From contig OX578138.1 in assembly GCA_951213105.1 (NCBI GenBank), forward strand, positions 94,906,914 to 94,970,913: a DNA stretch of 64,000 nucleotides. Reading direction: 5' to 3'. The translations under genes and the position numbers were made by a program. Source of the DNA: Amaurobius ferox (lineage: Eukaryota > Arthropoda > Arachnida > Araneae > Amaurobiidae). The notes beneath the pieces were generated by a model, which saw only the letters and a list, made by a program, of their open reading frames with translations, did not search any database and was not told the DNA's origin. Positions 35,450-47,075 of this stretch are shown here, piece by piece. The stretch's first letter is position 1; every line of letters starts with the position of its first letter.

Positions 35450-36700
35450 CTAGGAATGTGATACAGTGGGAATAAAATGCATTACAAGTTTTACAGTATA
35501 CAAAAGCGACAATATGGCACCAAGTCCCAGACATAAAAACGCATGTTTTTATGATGGGACGAAAAGTCATTTATGGCCAAGAACTTTAATTATGATGGAG
35601 ACAAGCAAGTAGTATCATGGACGCAAGCAAGGCCTTGGGGGCTATAGGAGATTCGACAATGAAGCTCGGAATACGCTCCACCCATATGACTGGAACCAAT
35701 GATAAAACGTATCACGGAAAGTCAATGATAACAAGGAGGTAGTCCGTAGTAGTTGAGAGTACTCCGTACAACACAAGTGAAAAAGTTCAATTATTCTGCT
35801 ACGACTTCGATTGAAGAGTTGAAAGATTATTTTGCTACGATGACTTCGTTTATAGAGTTGGAAATTCAACCACATACGAAAGTGAAATATGGCACCAAGT
35901 CCCAGACATGAAAACGCAAGTTTTTACGATGGGACAAAAAGTCATTTATGGCCAAGAACTTTAATTATGATGAACGCAAGCAAGCAGGTTCATGGACGCA
36001 AGCAAGGCCTCAGGGGCTATATGAGATTCGACAATGAAGCTCGGAATAGTGTCCACCTATATGACTGGAACCGATGATAAAACGTATCACGGAGAATCAA
36101 TGATAACAAGGAGGTACTTCGTAGTAGTTGAGAGTACTCCGTACAAAACAAGTGAAAAAGTTCAATTATTCTGCTATGACTTCGATTGTAGAGTTGAAAG
36201 ATCATTATGCTACGATGACTTCGTTTATAGAGTTGAAAATTCAATCTTGCGTCTATGATTTTAGAGCTGGCGTACCAATGTGATGTCACCAACTTCGTCT
36301 TTGATTTTCCCCTGATAATTGTCGACTCAAAATGCTCTTAAAATGTGTCGTATGTGAGAAAACGCAGTCATGTGAAAATGTAAAGTCAGCGAAAAAGTAT
36401 AGTGACTTTTGTGAGAAATGTGCAATCAGTCGCATCGATTAGTTGAAGTAATCGAAGAGAAAAGGTTTGGTATTTACAATTTATTTGAGGAAATTGGTGA
36501 GGCTGACTATAAGTCAGTAGTAGGTCTGTATTACATTCGTTTTCCCTAAGTAAAATAACCTGTAATAAAAAATTTGATAACTGATAATTTCGTAAATATA
36601 AAATAACAATAAATTTAATCTTTACCAAGTTTACTGTAAAGAGTATTATTATAAATCTTAATTTGGCCAATCATGTCTCTTCACTTGTGTAAGTGAATAC
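35450..36700 (+). repeat. Repeat R3, copy 1, with 375-bp tandem pair
   Basis: ATATGGCACCAAGTCCCAGA begins at 35512 and 35887. The two 375-bp units are highly similar and end near GAGTTGRAAATTCAA. The 3' part (36260-36700) contains GACTATAAGTCAGTA, which also ends the copy at 39.8 kb. Frames on both strands are open for 60-90 codons in each unit but encode nothing recognised, and the sequence is not shared with any transposon motif I know. A Helitron sits directly after it. Confidence 0.6.
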
Positions 36701-36716
36701 TACGTATATTAATGTA

Positions 36717-38923
36717 CTAGCAGCATACCCGTTCTTCGAACGGAGTATATAATATAAAGAAACTTATAATTCGCAATCATGTGCATATTCTGTTAAAATA
36801 TTAAATTTATTGCTCATAAAGAGAAGTTTCAGAATATATGTTCTCACTATGCAAAATTATCTTCACGGGCAGATCTGAAGAATAAAACATCCTGACCCCT
36901 TTTATAAGCATATTTACAAAAAAAAGGAATTGAATCATTATATGCAACCCCGTACTACTTATATTGTCGTAGATTAGAAAATATTCCAGTGTGTTAATAG
37001 AAGATTACCCGTATTATAATATGAGTCTCAAAAATATTTGCCAGAATAAAGGAGATGATGTAATAAATTGAAAATATCAATAATCCCAGTAATCTTTTAC
37101 CAGAAGGTCGTAATTGATTCCAATATATGCCACTATATATCTAAATATATGCCAATATACCTGTACTACTTATATTCTCGTAGATTAGAAGATATAATGC
37201 ATTTGTAGAAGATTACGTACAACGTACTATATATGAGTTTCAGCAATTTTCGTCATAATAAAACAATGTCATAATAACTTGAAAATATCAATAATCCCTG
37301 AATCAAAAGTCCCCGAAAATATCAATAATAATAATGTTTAAACCTGAAGACCGTAATTGATATTATCCAGTCAAAATGCAATGTCAATGAAATTTATTTT
37401 ATATACATATCTTTATTTTTCAAATCGGAAAAGATTTAATATAAAATCGTATGCCGCATAACACATTGGATCTGCTGCTAAGCGACATGATATCATTTGC
37501 TTCAAATAAATTGATGGAAATCATATCATCTGAATAATGCGACCTCCATGGAAGATTTGGCGACATTTTAGTCAATTTAGAGATAACTTAAAAAATCCCC
37601 AAATTTATCGCCAAGTGGGACTGTAGAACAGATAGTCCCATTTTGCGACAAATTGACGAAACATCATCACAATACTATCCCCTAACAAAACACAATTATT
37701 TTCATTTATTAAGCGCGAATTTATCAATTCTATGATATTTTTATGGACTCACAAATATTTTTATCAAATTGTTGATATTAAAAAAATCCGTTAAATGTGT
37801 TACTAAGTAGGATGGATGGACTGTCCGACAAATGCTACCGAAACATCATTTCCGTACTCTATTCTAAAAAAACAAATCATTGATTTGCGTCATTTTTATA
37901 AATTTGAAAACATTTCCGCTAATTTGGTAAAGTTTAAAAAAAGTTACCAAGTTATTTAGAGATATTCCTCTAAACTCGTAGCTCTAAATTTGCAGGTCTG
38001 AAGAATAAAATATTCTGACCCTGTTTGTATATACTAAATGAAAACACTAAAATTGTATTATAAGATACAGCCGTTCTACTCTTTTTCTGCTTCAACAATC
38101 GGCTAAATGAATTTATTGGGTAAACACAATATATGAGTTTATTAGCTAAACACAATATATGAGCTGGAAACCTCTTTGTTAAAATAAATGAAAATGATGT
38201 ACGCAGTTCGCAATTTATATAATTAAAAGAACAACCAAACCTTTCATTTAAAAATATATTTTTACATCCATTTATTTATTATTCAAATAGAAAAAATAAT
38301 AATAAATATTAACAACACATTTAATTTCATTCCGTTGCCGAGCAACATGATATAAGATAGAATCTTCCTCTTAAAATGCGAAATTAAATAGCCATTTTGA
38401 TTTCTTTATACTTTTAATCGTTGAGTAAAAGCTTGTGAAATATAACCACGGAGGTAGATTTTTCCATTTAAATTCATGTTTTAAACAATTCGTGTTTTCC
38501 GATAGTGACTAATTAATGCAAAAATCCTGCACCAAACTCGGAAATAAAGTTTTATTTCATTTCGCCGTTTTAAACAAACGATTTTCATCCTTTCCGTTTG
38601 AATAAACCACGGAGTTGGAGAGTATAACTCATAGGAAAAAGTTCCGTTTTTCATTAATATCTCGACAACCCCTGGTCTCAGAAACTCGAACTAAATTTAT
38701 GGGGGCTATTTCAAGGCTATCCACAAAATTTCATTAAATTCGGTTCAGCCGTTTTTCCATGATGATGAGACAAACGAAAATTTCGTTTTTTACTAATATC
38801 TCGAGAACCACTGGTCATAGAAACTCAAAACACGGACTAAATTTTAAGTGGGGCTATTTATAGGCTACCCACCAAATTTCATCAAATTCGGTTCAGCCGT
38901 TCTCCCGTGATGATGGGACAAAC

Positions 38924-38962
<39 letters not shown>

Positions 38963-38984
38963 TTTTCAATTTTATTTATATAGA
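36717..38984 (-). mobile_element. Helitron family T copy 4 (short form)
   Basis: Exact ends: CTAG at 36717-36720 after A, and TC (- strand) at 38984 before T, giving 2268 bp with (CTGT)n next to the 5' end. It lacks the internal duplication of the 3' region seen in copies 1-3, so it probably represents the ancestral architecture. Many substitutions and small indels separate it from copies 1-3. Confidence 0.8.
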
Positions 38985-39479
38985 TTTGAATTTCAGGAAC
39001 ATCGGGCAACAGAGTAAATTAACTTGCCGGGTTTTTACTTCCGCAATGTATTACTTTAAATTTACGACCATTCATGAAACTTTAAGCAAACCATTTAATT
39101 TTATGCGGCACCGTCTGCTTTCTTAAAGGAAGTATTAAAAATGTCAATAACTTAAATTTCATTGTTAATTTAATTCTAAAACATTATTTTTCATAGTTTC
39201 TAAACTCTAATTTTACGCATTGGAATTATATAACATAAAAAACCTTGAAAATTTTGGAATAAACTCCATTTCTCATTAATGACGAAACTACGTATCATTC
39301 TGGCATGAAATGTAGTAAAGTTTTCACAAACAAGCCAATACTATAGAAATATTTTCTTTAGCATTCTCTTATCTGCTTTATAACTTTAAATACGCCTTCA
39401 ATAAAAATACCATATTAACAAAAATGATATTAAAACCTGGTATAAAATGCAGATCTAGTATTAAAACCTGGTCATCGCT
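38985..39479. other. No recognised feature
   Basis: AT-rich flank between the Helitron and R3 copy 2. Confidence 0.35.
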
Positions 39480-40460
39480 ACAAAGGCTGTCACTTTTCCG
39501 ACTTGTCATAACAGTCCTGTGAATAACCTGTTATGACAAGTCGGATAAATGACAGTGTTTGTACTGAAAAGTTGGTGACAAAAGTCACAAGTTGGTTGCA
39601 TGTCGTATAAGATCAGATTTAATTGGTCCTCTTTAGAGAATGGCTGAGCATGGTAACGGAAAACATCGTTCTCGTTCACTTTACTGCACTTCATAGAGAT
39701 TGATGGGACCACATATTAGGAAGCAAGAGTTTTCATAAGACAATGATATGTGTGATACAGTGGTAGTAATAAGTGTTACATATTCTAAAAATAGCAAAAG
39801 CGACAGAGTGGCACCAGCCTCAGACACAAAGACACAACTTTTTATTATGGGGAGGGCATTCATTTATGGTCAAGAAAATTAATAATGACCGCATGGCAGG
39901 TGAGTTTCGTGGACTCAATCAAGCTGCGGGGTTATAGGAGATTCTCCAATTAAGCTTGGCTTAAGCTCCACCCCGATGACTGGAGTCAATGGGCAAACAG
40001 ATCACGGAGAACCAATGGTAACAGGGGAAACTCACAGAATATCACCGTGTAACAGAATTGAAAAAGTGCCGTTTGGATTTGACGACGATGTGATGTCACT
40101 ACTTCTTCGTTGACTTCATCTTTCACTTGATACCATTTATAGTGCTAAAAATATATAAAGGAAGTCAGTGCAAATGTTGAGTGCTCTTGAAAAATATGTC
40201 ATGCGCCGTAGAGTTCCGAAGAACGGGCCAATATGTCTGGACAAAGAATCCACACCCAATGCGGTGCACCAAAAGTGAACAAGGTCACATTTTATATATG
40301 ATACATGAGGAAAATAATTTAAGACTGACTATAAGTCAGTAACTAATTTCCCACAGTTTCACATCTTCGTCTTAAGATAATCTGTAATAATATTGGTAAT
40401 TGATGATTTGAAAAATACAGAGTTTTAATGATGAAATTAATCTTGAGCGAATGTAACATA
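39480..40460 (+). repeat. Repeat R3, copy 2 (single unit)
   Basis: Shares with copy 1 the blocks GTGATACAGTGG, AAAGCGACA, TGGCACCA, CATTTATGGYCAAGAA, GACTGGARYCAATG, AYGRAGAAYCAATGG and GACTATAAGTCAGTA, in the same order. Only one of the two 375-bp units is present. Upstream it carries an 18-bp perfect hairpin (39497-39545). Confidence 0.55.
39497..39545. repeat. Perfect 18-bp hairpin
   Basis: TCCGACTTGTCATAACAG (39497-39514) and its exact reverse complement (39528-39545) enclose a 13-nt loop. A weaker outer pairing GTCACT/TGACAG extends it. Confidence 0.75.
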
Positions 40461-40619
40461 AATAATATTTTAATAAATTTTTATTTGACCAATAATGCCT
40501 CTTCATTATTCTAAATGTAAATGTATGTCTTTTAATTAATTTGGTTTTCAGATAACACCAGACAACATACGAATATTTGGTGGGTTTTTGTTATCATAAA
40601 GTTAGTTTAACAATTGCAA

Positions 40620-40665
<46 letters not shown>

Positions 40666-41127
40666 TTAGTCTCTACAATATGTATCATGTTTATATATTA
40701 TTTTGTAATCCGTCTGTTGTTCTTACTCAGCCAATTCTCTCTCAGCCAATGGAATTAAAAAGAAATATTTCAAAAGAATGGGCTGGATTCCAACACCTAT
40801 TGAATAATAGAAATTTTAAAGTATGGTACTGATCTGAGAAGACACGTTTTTAATGTAAAAGAAATGTCTTTGAGGTCTATTCGCCAAATTTAATTTTTAA
40901 CCATTATTTTTAACAGTAAATGCCGTCATATTTTGCTGCTTTATATATATTTATGATAACTCCACTTGTTTCTTGTACAGCACACTTATCGGTGATCATT
41001 ATTATTATAAAGCATTTACAGTGAGCAAAGTGACGTTCTGTATTTAAGAATGGATACTGCTTATATCTTTTAAAAAAATAACTTAAAGTACGGATTATAC
41101 ATACTGTTATAATATATTATATTAAGA
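40461..41127. other. No gene; (TA)n tract at 40619-40662
   Basis: Apart from a tract of about 22 TA units there is no recognisable structure here. Confidence 0.5.
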
Positions 41128-41254
41128 CTAGACATTTCACCCGCGCTTCGCTCGTTCTTAGTGGGTTTTGGTAACTTAATCTGACACCTGCACACTAAAA
41201 GAAAGTTCTGAACATCAAGAATCGTTTCAAAATTAAGCAGGAAAATGAAATGGT
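41128..41254 (-). mobile_element. Helitron 3' terminus (third type)
   Basis: On the - strand the sequence reads GAGCGAAGCGCGGGTGAAAT and ends GTCTAG before T, a typical arthropod Helitron 3' end with a GC-rich hairpin just inside. The matching TC/TATATA 5' end is not found downstream. The body appears to consist of the satellite that follows. Confidence 0.6.
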
Positions 41255-42608
41255 ATATAGTAGGCCGGAAAATTTCAGTTTCAATCTAATTTACGGATAT
41301 GCAAGAATCATTTTACGCGTTTCGATGGAACAACTTTTACAATTCTGTGAACCTTCTTTTTTCAGAAACACTTCGAAAAATATTAGAGATGGCTTTTAAA
41401 GCCTTCATCTAAACTTTTTTCTTTAATGCAAACGAAAATAGTATGTAAGAATATTGCGTTTCCTGCATACATAGTATAATGTATTTCAGTTTCAATCTAA
41501 TTCGCGGATATGCAAGAATCATTTTACGCGTTTCGATGGAACAACTTTTAAAATTCTGAGAACCTTCTTTTTTCAGGCACACTTAGAAAAATATTAGAGA
41601 TGGCTTTTAAAGCCTTCATCTAAACATTTTTCTTTAATGCAAAAGAAAATAATATGTAAGAATATTACGTTTCCTGCATACATAGTATAATGTATTTCAG
41701 TTTCAATCTAATTTACGGATATGCCAGAATCATTTTACGCGTTTCGATGGAACAACTTTTAGAATTCTGAGAAACTTATTTTTTCAGGCACACTTAGAAA
41801 AATATTAGAGATGGCTTTTAAAGCCTTCATCTAAACATTTTTCTTTAATGCAAAAGAAAATAATATGTAAGAATATTACGTTTCCTGCATACATAGTATA
41901 ATGTATTTCGGTTTCAATCTAATTTACGGATATGCAAGAATCATTTTACGCGTTTCGATGGAACAACTTTTACAATTCTGAGAACCTTTTTTTTTCAGGC
42001 ACACTTAGAAAAATATTAGAGATGGCTTTTAAAGCTTTCATCTAAACATTTTTCTTTAATGCAAAAGAAAATAATATGTAAAAATATTACGTTTCCTGCA
42101 TACATAGTATAATGTATAGTAGGCCGGAAAATTTCAGTTTCAATCTAATTTACGGATATGCAAGAATAATTTTTCGCGTTTCGAGATGGAACAACTTTTA
42201 CAATTCTGAGAACCTTCTTTTTTCAGGCACACTTAGAAAAATTATAGAGATGGCTTTTAAAGCTTTCATCCAAGCATTTTTCTTTAATGCAAAAGAAAAT
42301 AATATGTAAGAATATTACGTTTCCTGCATACATAGTATAATGTATAGTAGGCCGGAAAATTTCAGTTTCAATCTAATTTACGGATATGCAAGAATCATTT
42401 TACGCGTTTCGATGGAACAACTCTTACAATCCTGAGAACCTTCTTTTTTTTTCAGAAACACTTCGAAAAATATTAGAGATGGCTTTTAAAGCCTTCATCT
42501 AAACATTTTTCTTTAATGCAAAAGAAAATAATATGTAAGAATATTACGTTTCCTGCATACATAGTAAAATGTATAGTAGGCCGGAAAATTTCAGTTTCAA
42601 TCTAATTT
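41255..42608 (-). repeat. 211/227-bp satellite array, 6 units
   Basis: TTCAATCTAA starts at 41280, 41491, 41702, 41913, 42139, 42367 and 42596. Periods are 211, 211, 211, 226, 228 and 229. The longer units contain an extra AGTAGGCCGGAAAAT block of 15 bp or so. Units are over 90 percent alike by eye. The array follows immediately inside a Helitron 3' end, so it is probably an internal tandem array of that Helitron. Confidence 0.8.
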
Positions 42609-42609
42609 A

Positions 42610-42870
42610 AATTATGTTAGTGCGGAAAAGCTGCCTTATGGGCAATATATGCCGCACATAATCATTTCCGACGGAAATTTTCCGGTGGTGCATTTTTGAA
42701 TAATTTCTTAAAACGCATCCACAGAGTTAATCACATTATTTTCGCATCTACAGGCCTATACCCTGTATAAACACTAGGACAGTTTCGTCAAAGCCGGGAA
42801 TAGAATTAGGGTCCTCCTAGTGCAACCCTCATACCTTAACCACTGAACAATCTCGCCCCTTCTTTGTTAT
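42610..42870 (-). mobile_element. tRNA-derived SINE
   Basis: On the - strand, GGGGCGAGATTGTTCAGTGG with TTAAGG gives an acceptor and A-box-like start. GGACCCTAATTCTATTCCCG is a weak B-box. A unique body of about 190 bp ends near the satellite. The head is decayed, particularly the T-arm, so it is likely an old copy. Confidence 0.5.
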
Positions 42871-42897
42871 CTTCAATTATTACACAGCCCGGCCTTC

Positions 42898-43281
42898 AGA
42901 TGCCAACGGCCGTACCGTGCTGAAAACACCGGTTCTCGTTAGATCACCGAAGTCAAGCAGCATCGGGCGCGGTTAGTACTTGGTGGGTGACCACCTCGGA
43001 ACACCGCGTGCTGTTGGCCATCTCGGGTGCGGTATCCCCGTGGTTTGCGCGCTAGATTTGCACGCTGCCACAAATGCCGCCGTGTTCATGCGGAGTACGA
43101 TCACGTTAAACATGTGGGTCCGTAAGTCCTTCCGAGAGGTTGGTGGTAGGGGAAGGAGGGTACGGTCCCTGTGGATGCCTCCCCCACTGGGTTCCGGTCT
43201 AAATTGGGTGGCACTTCCCTGCCGTCCATACAGTTACCTTACACCTTTCTGGTAGGTCGGAGGGTCTGGGTCTCAACAACA
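42898..43281 (+). mobile_element. 5S-tRNA chimeric SINE, copy 1
   Basis: The 384-bp element is bracketed by a 14-bp target duplication ACAGCCCGGCCTTC (42884-42897 and 43282-43295). Order: 5S rRNA-like head (42902-43018), a reduced tRNA-like middle (GTATCCCCGTGGTTTGCGCG, 43031 onward), then the body AGTACGATCACGTTAAACATGTG...GGTAGGGGAAGGAGGGTA. It ends GGTCTCAACAACAAC. The same body with a full tRNA head makes up the array at 45.3-47.1 kb. An (AAC)n tail like that of the LINE at 54.35 kb suggests mobilisation by it. Architecture resembles 5S-tRNA SINEs such as AmnSINE1; homology of the body is untested. Confidence 0.85.
42902..43018 (+). pseudogene. 5S rRNA-derived SINE head 1
   Basis: 117 nt from GCCAACGGCCGTACCGTGCT to CGCGTGCTGTTGGC. 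The internal control region AGCAGCATCGGGCGCGGTTA and GGGTGACCACC are those of animal 5S rRNA, and the ends pair as the 5S helix I. Substitutions and a lost base in TTGG-TGGGTGACC, plus the fused body, mark it as a SINE promoter and not a ribosomal gene. Confidence 0.8.
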
Positions 43282-43360
43282 ACAGCCCGGCCTTCCATTT
43301 TGCTACTCTTAGTCTTCGGTCGAGTCGGTTGGCCTGGGCTTTCGACAGGCTGTCCAGCTC

Positions 43361-43740
43361 GAGCCAACGGCCGTACCGTGCTGAAAACACCGGTTCTTGT
43401 TAGATCACCGAAGTTAAGCAGCATCGGGCGCGGTTGGGTGGGTGACCACCTGGGAACACTGCGTGCTGTTGGCACATTTTTGGGCGCGGTAGCCCGGTGG
43501 TTTGCGCGCTGGATCTGCACGCTGCCACAACTGCCGTCGTGTTCATGCGGAGTACGATCACGTTAAACATGTGGGTCCGTAAGTCCTTCCGAGAGGTTGG
43601 TGGTAGGGGAAGGAGGGTACGGTCCCTGTGGATGCCTCCCCCACTGGGTTCCGGTCTAAATTGGGTGGCACTTCCCGGCCGTCCAAACAGTTACCTTGCA
43701 CCTTTCTTGTAGGTCGGACGGTCTGAATCTCAACAACAAC
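43361..43740 (+). mobile_element. 5S-tRNA chimeric SINE, copy 2
   Basis: A 380-bp copy with its own 14-bp target duplication AGGCTGTCCAGCTC (43347-43360 and 43741-43754). The head has lost about 8 bp of 5S (after GGGCGCGGTT). The tRNA-like middle and body are close to copy 1. The tail is TCTCAACAACAAC. Different target duplications show that the two copies are separate insertions 65 bp apart, not a tandem duplication. Confidence 0.85.
43363..43473 (+). pseudogene. 5S rRNA-derived SINE head 2
   Basis: 111 nt with the same start and end as head 1, but missing AGTACTTGG-like bases of the internal region. It keeps ATCACCGAAGTTAAGCAGCA, typical of arthropod 5S. Confidence 0.75.
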
Positions 43741-43816
43741 AGGCTGTCCAGCTCATCCAGAGGGTGTACAACAGTTACTAAGTAAGACCATGAAAAAGTA
43801 CCCTTGTTATCTTCTT

Positions 43817-44098
43817 ATATACAAACCGTCCAACCTACCCAAAGGTGTGTTTATTATATGTCTGGACAACCGAGAAGTGACACTCAATTTAAGCGAGAAC
43901 ACGGTAGGGGCGGCAACTACAGGGACTGTACCTTCCTTCCCCTACCATCAACCTTACGGGAGAACCTACAGACCCCAAAATTGAACATACTCGTACTCTG
44001 TGTGAACACTGGGACAGATTGAGCAGAGTCGCGAATCGGCCTCGGGTCGACCGAGTGCAATCTTCAAGCTCTAACCTCTGAGCTATCCCACCCGGACA
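43817..44098 (-). mobile_element. tRNA-headed SINE with the shared body
   Basis: On the - strand, GGGATAGCTCAGAGGTTAGA is a good A-box. A decayed B-box follows, then the same body order as the 5S SINEs (GAGTACGAG..., GGTAGGGGAAGGAAGGTA, TTAAATTGAGTGTCAC). Divergence is much higher than in the 5S copies, so it is an older insertion. Confidence 0.6.
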
Positions 44099-44119
44099 CT
44101 TGGTATCTTCTTCTTCGAC

Positions 44120-44275
44120 CTAGACCGTCCGACGTACCCGACGGTGTAAGGTATCTGTTTGAACAGTTTAGGAGTGCTACACAATTTAGATCGGAACCCA
44201 GCAGGGACGGCATCCACAGGAACCGTACTCTCCTCCCCCTACAACCAACCTCTCGGAAGGACATAGCGACCAACT
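44120..44275 (-). mobile_element. SINE body fragment
   Basis: Carries only the downstream half of the shared body (GGAAGGACATAG..., CCACAGGAACCGTACT..., CACAATTTAGATCGG on the + strand). The pol III head is lost. Confidence 0.5.
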
Positions 44276-44289
44276 TATTTGAACTGCCC

Positions 44290-45276
44290 ACACTTGGTAT
44301 ATTTTACGATCCCAGACCATCCAGCTCCCCTTGTGGATTAGAGCAGTAATTAAGAACGGCCAGGGAGTCTCGTGAGCACGAACAAGAAACAACTGCCCAC
44401 CATTACCTGAAGGACAAAAGCAGCCGTCGACATGCAGCGCAGGGACATAGTTACGCAGGGATGGAACGGATTGCTAAAATAAGTTTAGTTTAAAACAAGT
44501 GAATTGAGTGATGCTGAGTTGTGTTATCTGTATCTGTATTATTTGAATATCGGGCATTTATTTAGGACCCGGAAATGGCAGGTAATTTGTACAAATTATT
44601 TATATAACAAAAATAAAGCATTTAGCTTCCTACAAATCAGCTAAACCAATTTATCCTACAAGACAGCTAGGTGCATTTTTATCTAAAATATAGGGCGATA
44701 TAAAATGGAAATATATCAGAGCTGAATGACTTTCAAGCAACAGTCACGTGCTACAGACCTTAAGTTAGTATTGTTTCCTTTATGTTTATATTTTTATTTC
44801 ACTTCTTTTTCTGCTATTTTGCCATACTTCTTGTTAGTCTTTCAATTTTTCTTTCGCTTCGTTTGTTTTATTTTGTCTTTTTATTTTGTATTATTACGTC
44901 TTTAAAAATTCTTTTAAATAACATACTGCTCTTAAAATAATTTAATAATTTGGCTATATGTCGTATTTAAGACTTCTTAATTACTAAATTACTACTTTTT
45001 TTTTATATTTTAATTTAATTATAATTTTGTATTCAAGGGAAATTTTAAAGATGTAAACTTTATCTAATTTATATTTTCCTTAACTCTATCTCTTAAATTA
45101 TTTGATCTCATCGCTGAAGGATTGATAATGTTAAAAATGGTAAATATTTATCGAACGTATTTTTTTTCTGGTACTAGGCTGTTTCTGCAAATTTTTCTAT
45201 TGTTGTATTTTATATTTTCTTTTAATTCTTTTATTAATATATTGGAATCTCTAATTTGAAAGTAATTTATTATTTA
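44290..45276. other. No recognised feature
   Basis: The first 170 bp is less AT-rich than the rest but carries no recognised motif. The remainder is T-rich on the + strand without frames or shared repeats. Confidence 0.4.
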
Positions 45277-45349
45277 CTAGCCGCCTTTGGCGACCAGCCT
45301 GTTCGCTACCCTTGAAAATTCTGACCGTGGCAAACTCGTTGGCGCGACC

Positions 45350-47075
45350 TACCAGAAAGGTGTAAGGTAACTGCTTGGAAGGCCAGGAAGTGCCACACAA
45401 TTTAGACCGGAACCCAATGGGGGAGGCATCCAAGGAGACCGTACCCTCCTTCCCCTACCACAAACCTCTCGGAAGGACTTGCAGTCCCACACGTTTAACG
45501 TGATCGTACTCCGCGTGAACACGGCTGCAGTTTTGGCAATGGCGGGAATCGAACCCGGGCCTACCGAGTGAAATTCCCGCGCGCTAACCACTGGGCTACC
45601 GTGCCATCCGCGACAATCTCCATAACTTTATTTTTATTCGGCAATTTTGGGAATCGAACCCGGGCCTACCAAGTGCAAATCCCGCGCACTAACCACTGGG
45701 GTACTTCACCCTCCGCGATATTCTCTTCATAACTTTCTTTTTATTCACCCAATTTAGACCGGAACCAAGTGGGAGAAGCATCCACAGGGACCGTACCCTT
45801 CTTCCCCTACCACCAACCTCTCGGAAGGACTTACAGACCCACATGTTTAACGTGATCGTACTCCGCGTAAACACGGCGGCAATTTTGGGAATCGAACCCG
45901 GGCCTACCGAGTGCAATTTCCGCTCGCTAACCATTGGGCTACTTTGCCCTACGCGACAATCTCCATAACTTTCTTTTTATTCATCCAATTTAGACCGTAC
46001 CCTCCTTCCCCTACCACCAACTTCTCGGAAGGACTCACGGACCCACATGTTTAACGTGATCGTACTCCGCGTAAACACGGCGGCAATTTTGGGAATAGAA
46101 CCCGGGCCTACTGAGTGCAATTCCCGCGCGCTAACCACTGGGCTTCTTCGCCCCCAGCGACTATCTCCATAACATTCTTTTTATTTACCCAATTTAGAAC
46201 GGAACCCAGTGGGAGAGGCATCCACAGGGACCGTACCCTCCTTCCCCTACCACCAACCTCTCGGAAGGACTTCCGGACCCACATGTTTATCGTGATCGTA
46301 CTCCGCGTGAACACGGCGGCAGTTTTGGAAGTGGCGGGAATCGAACCCGGGCCTACCGAGTGCAATTCCTGAGCGCTAACCACTGGGCTGCCTCGCCCTC
46401 CGCAACTTTCTTTATATTCACCCAATTTAGACGGGAACCCTGTGAGGGAGGCATCCACAGGTACCGTACCCTCCTTCCCCTACCACCAACCTCTCGGAAG
46501 GACTTCCGGACCCACATGTTTATCGTGATCGTACTCCGCGTGAACACGGCGGCAGTTTTGGAAGTGGCGGGAATCGAACCCGGGCCTACCGAGTGCAATT
46601 CCTGAGCGCTAACCACTGGGCTGCCTCGCCCTCCGCAACTTTCTTTATATTCACCCAATTTAGACGGGAACCCTGTGAGGGAGGCATCCACAGGTACCGT
46701 ACCCTCCTTCCCCTACCACCAACCTCTCGGAAGGACTTCCGGACCCACATGTTTATCGTGATCGTACTGCGCGTGAACACGGCGGCAGTTTTGGAAGTGG
46801 CGGGAATCGAACCCGGGTCTACCGAGTGCAATTCCTGAGCGCTAACCACTGGGCTGCCTCGCCCTCCGCAACTTTCTTTATATTCACCCAATTTAGACGG
46901 GAACCCTGTGAAGGAGGCATCCACAGGGACCGTACCCTCCTTCCCCTACCACCAACCTCTCGGAAGGACTTACGGGCCCACATGTTTAACGTGATCGTAT
47001 TCCGCGTGAACACTTCGGCAGTTTTGGCAGTGGCGGGAATCGTACCCGGGCCTACCGCTAACTTCCCGCGCGCTA
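45350..47075 (-). repeat. Tandem array of tRNA-SINE units in Helitron
   Basis: The complement of the B-box (AATCGAACCCGGGCCT or a one-base variant) occurs eight times: near 45547, 45652, 45890, 46096, 46336, 46569, 46802 and 47037. The typical period is 233-240 bp. Each full unit, on the - strand, has A-box AGCCCAGTGGTTAGCG, B-box GGGTTCGATTCCCGCC, body, then CTAAATTGGGTG and an AT-rich linker AAAGAAAGTTATGGAG. The two units at about 46350-46815 are almost identical, so the array expands by unequal exchange or replication slippage. GC-rich overlapping frames here are not genes. Confidence 0.8.

Noticed and set aside
35642..36292. Paired - strand frames with NFQLYKRSHRS residues
   Set aside because: They are repeated because the DNA is a 375-bp tandem duplication; no known domain, and the third copy at 39.8 kb does not keep the frame.
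42902..43473. Two functional 5S rRNA genes
   Set aside because: Both have deletions in the internal region, lack a T-run terminator after the 3' end and are fused to a SINE body with target duplications.
45350..47075. CRISPR-like appearance of evenly spaced repeats
   Set aside because: Units of about 233 bp with tRNA A/B boxes and no short repeat-spacer pattern, in a eukaryotic Helitron.
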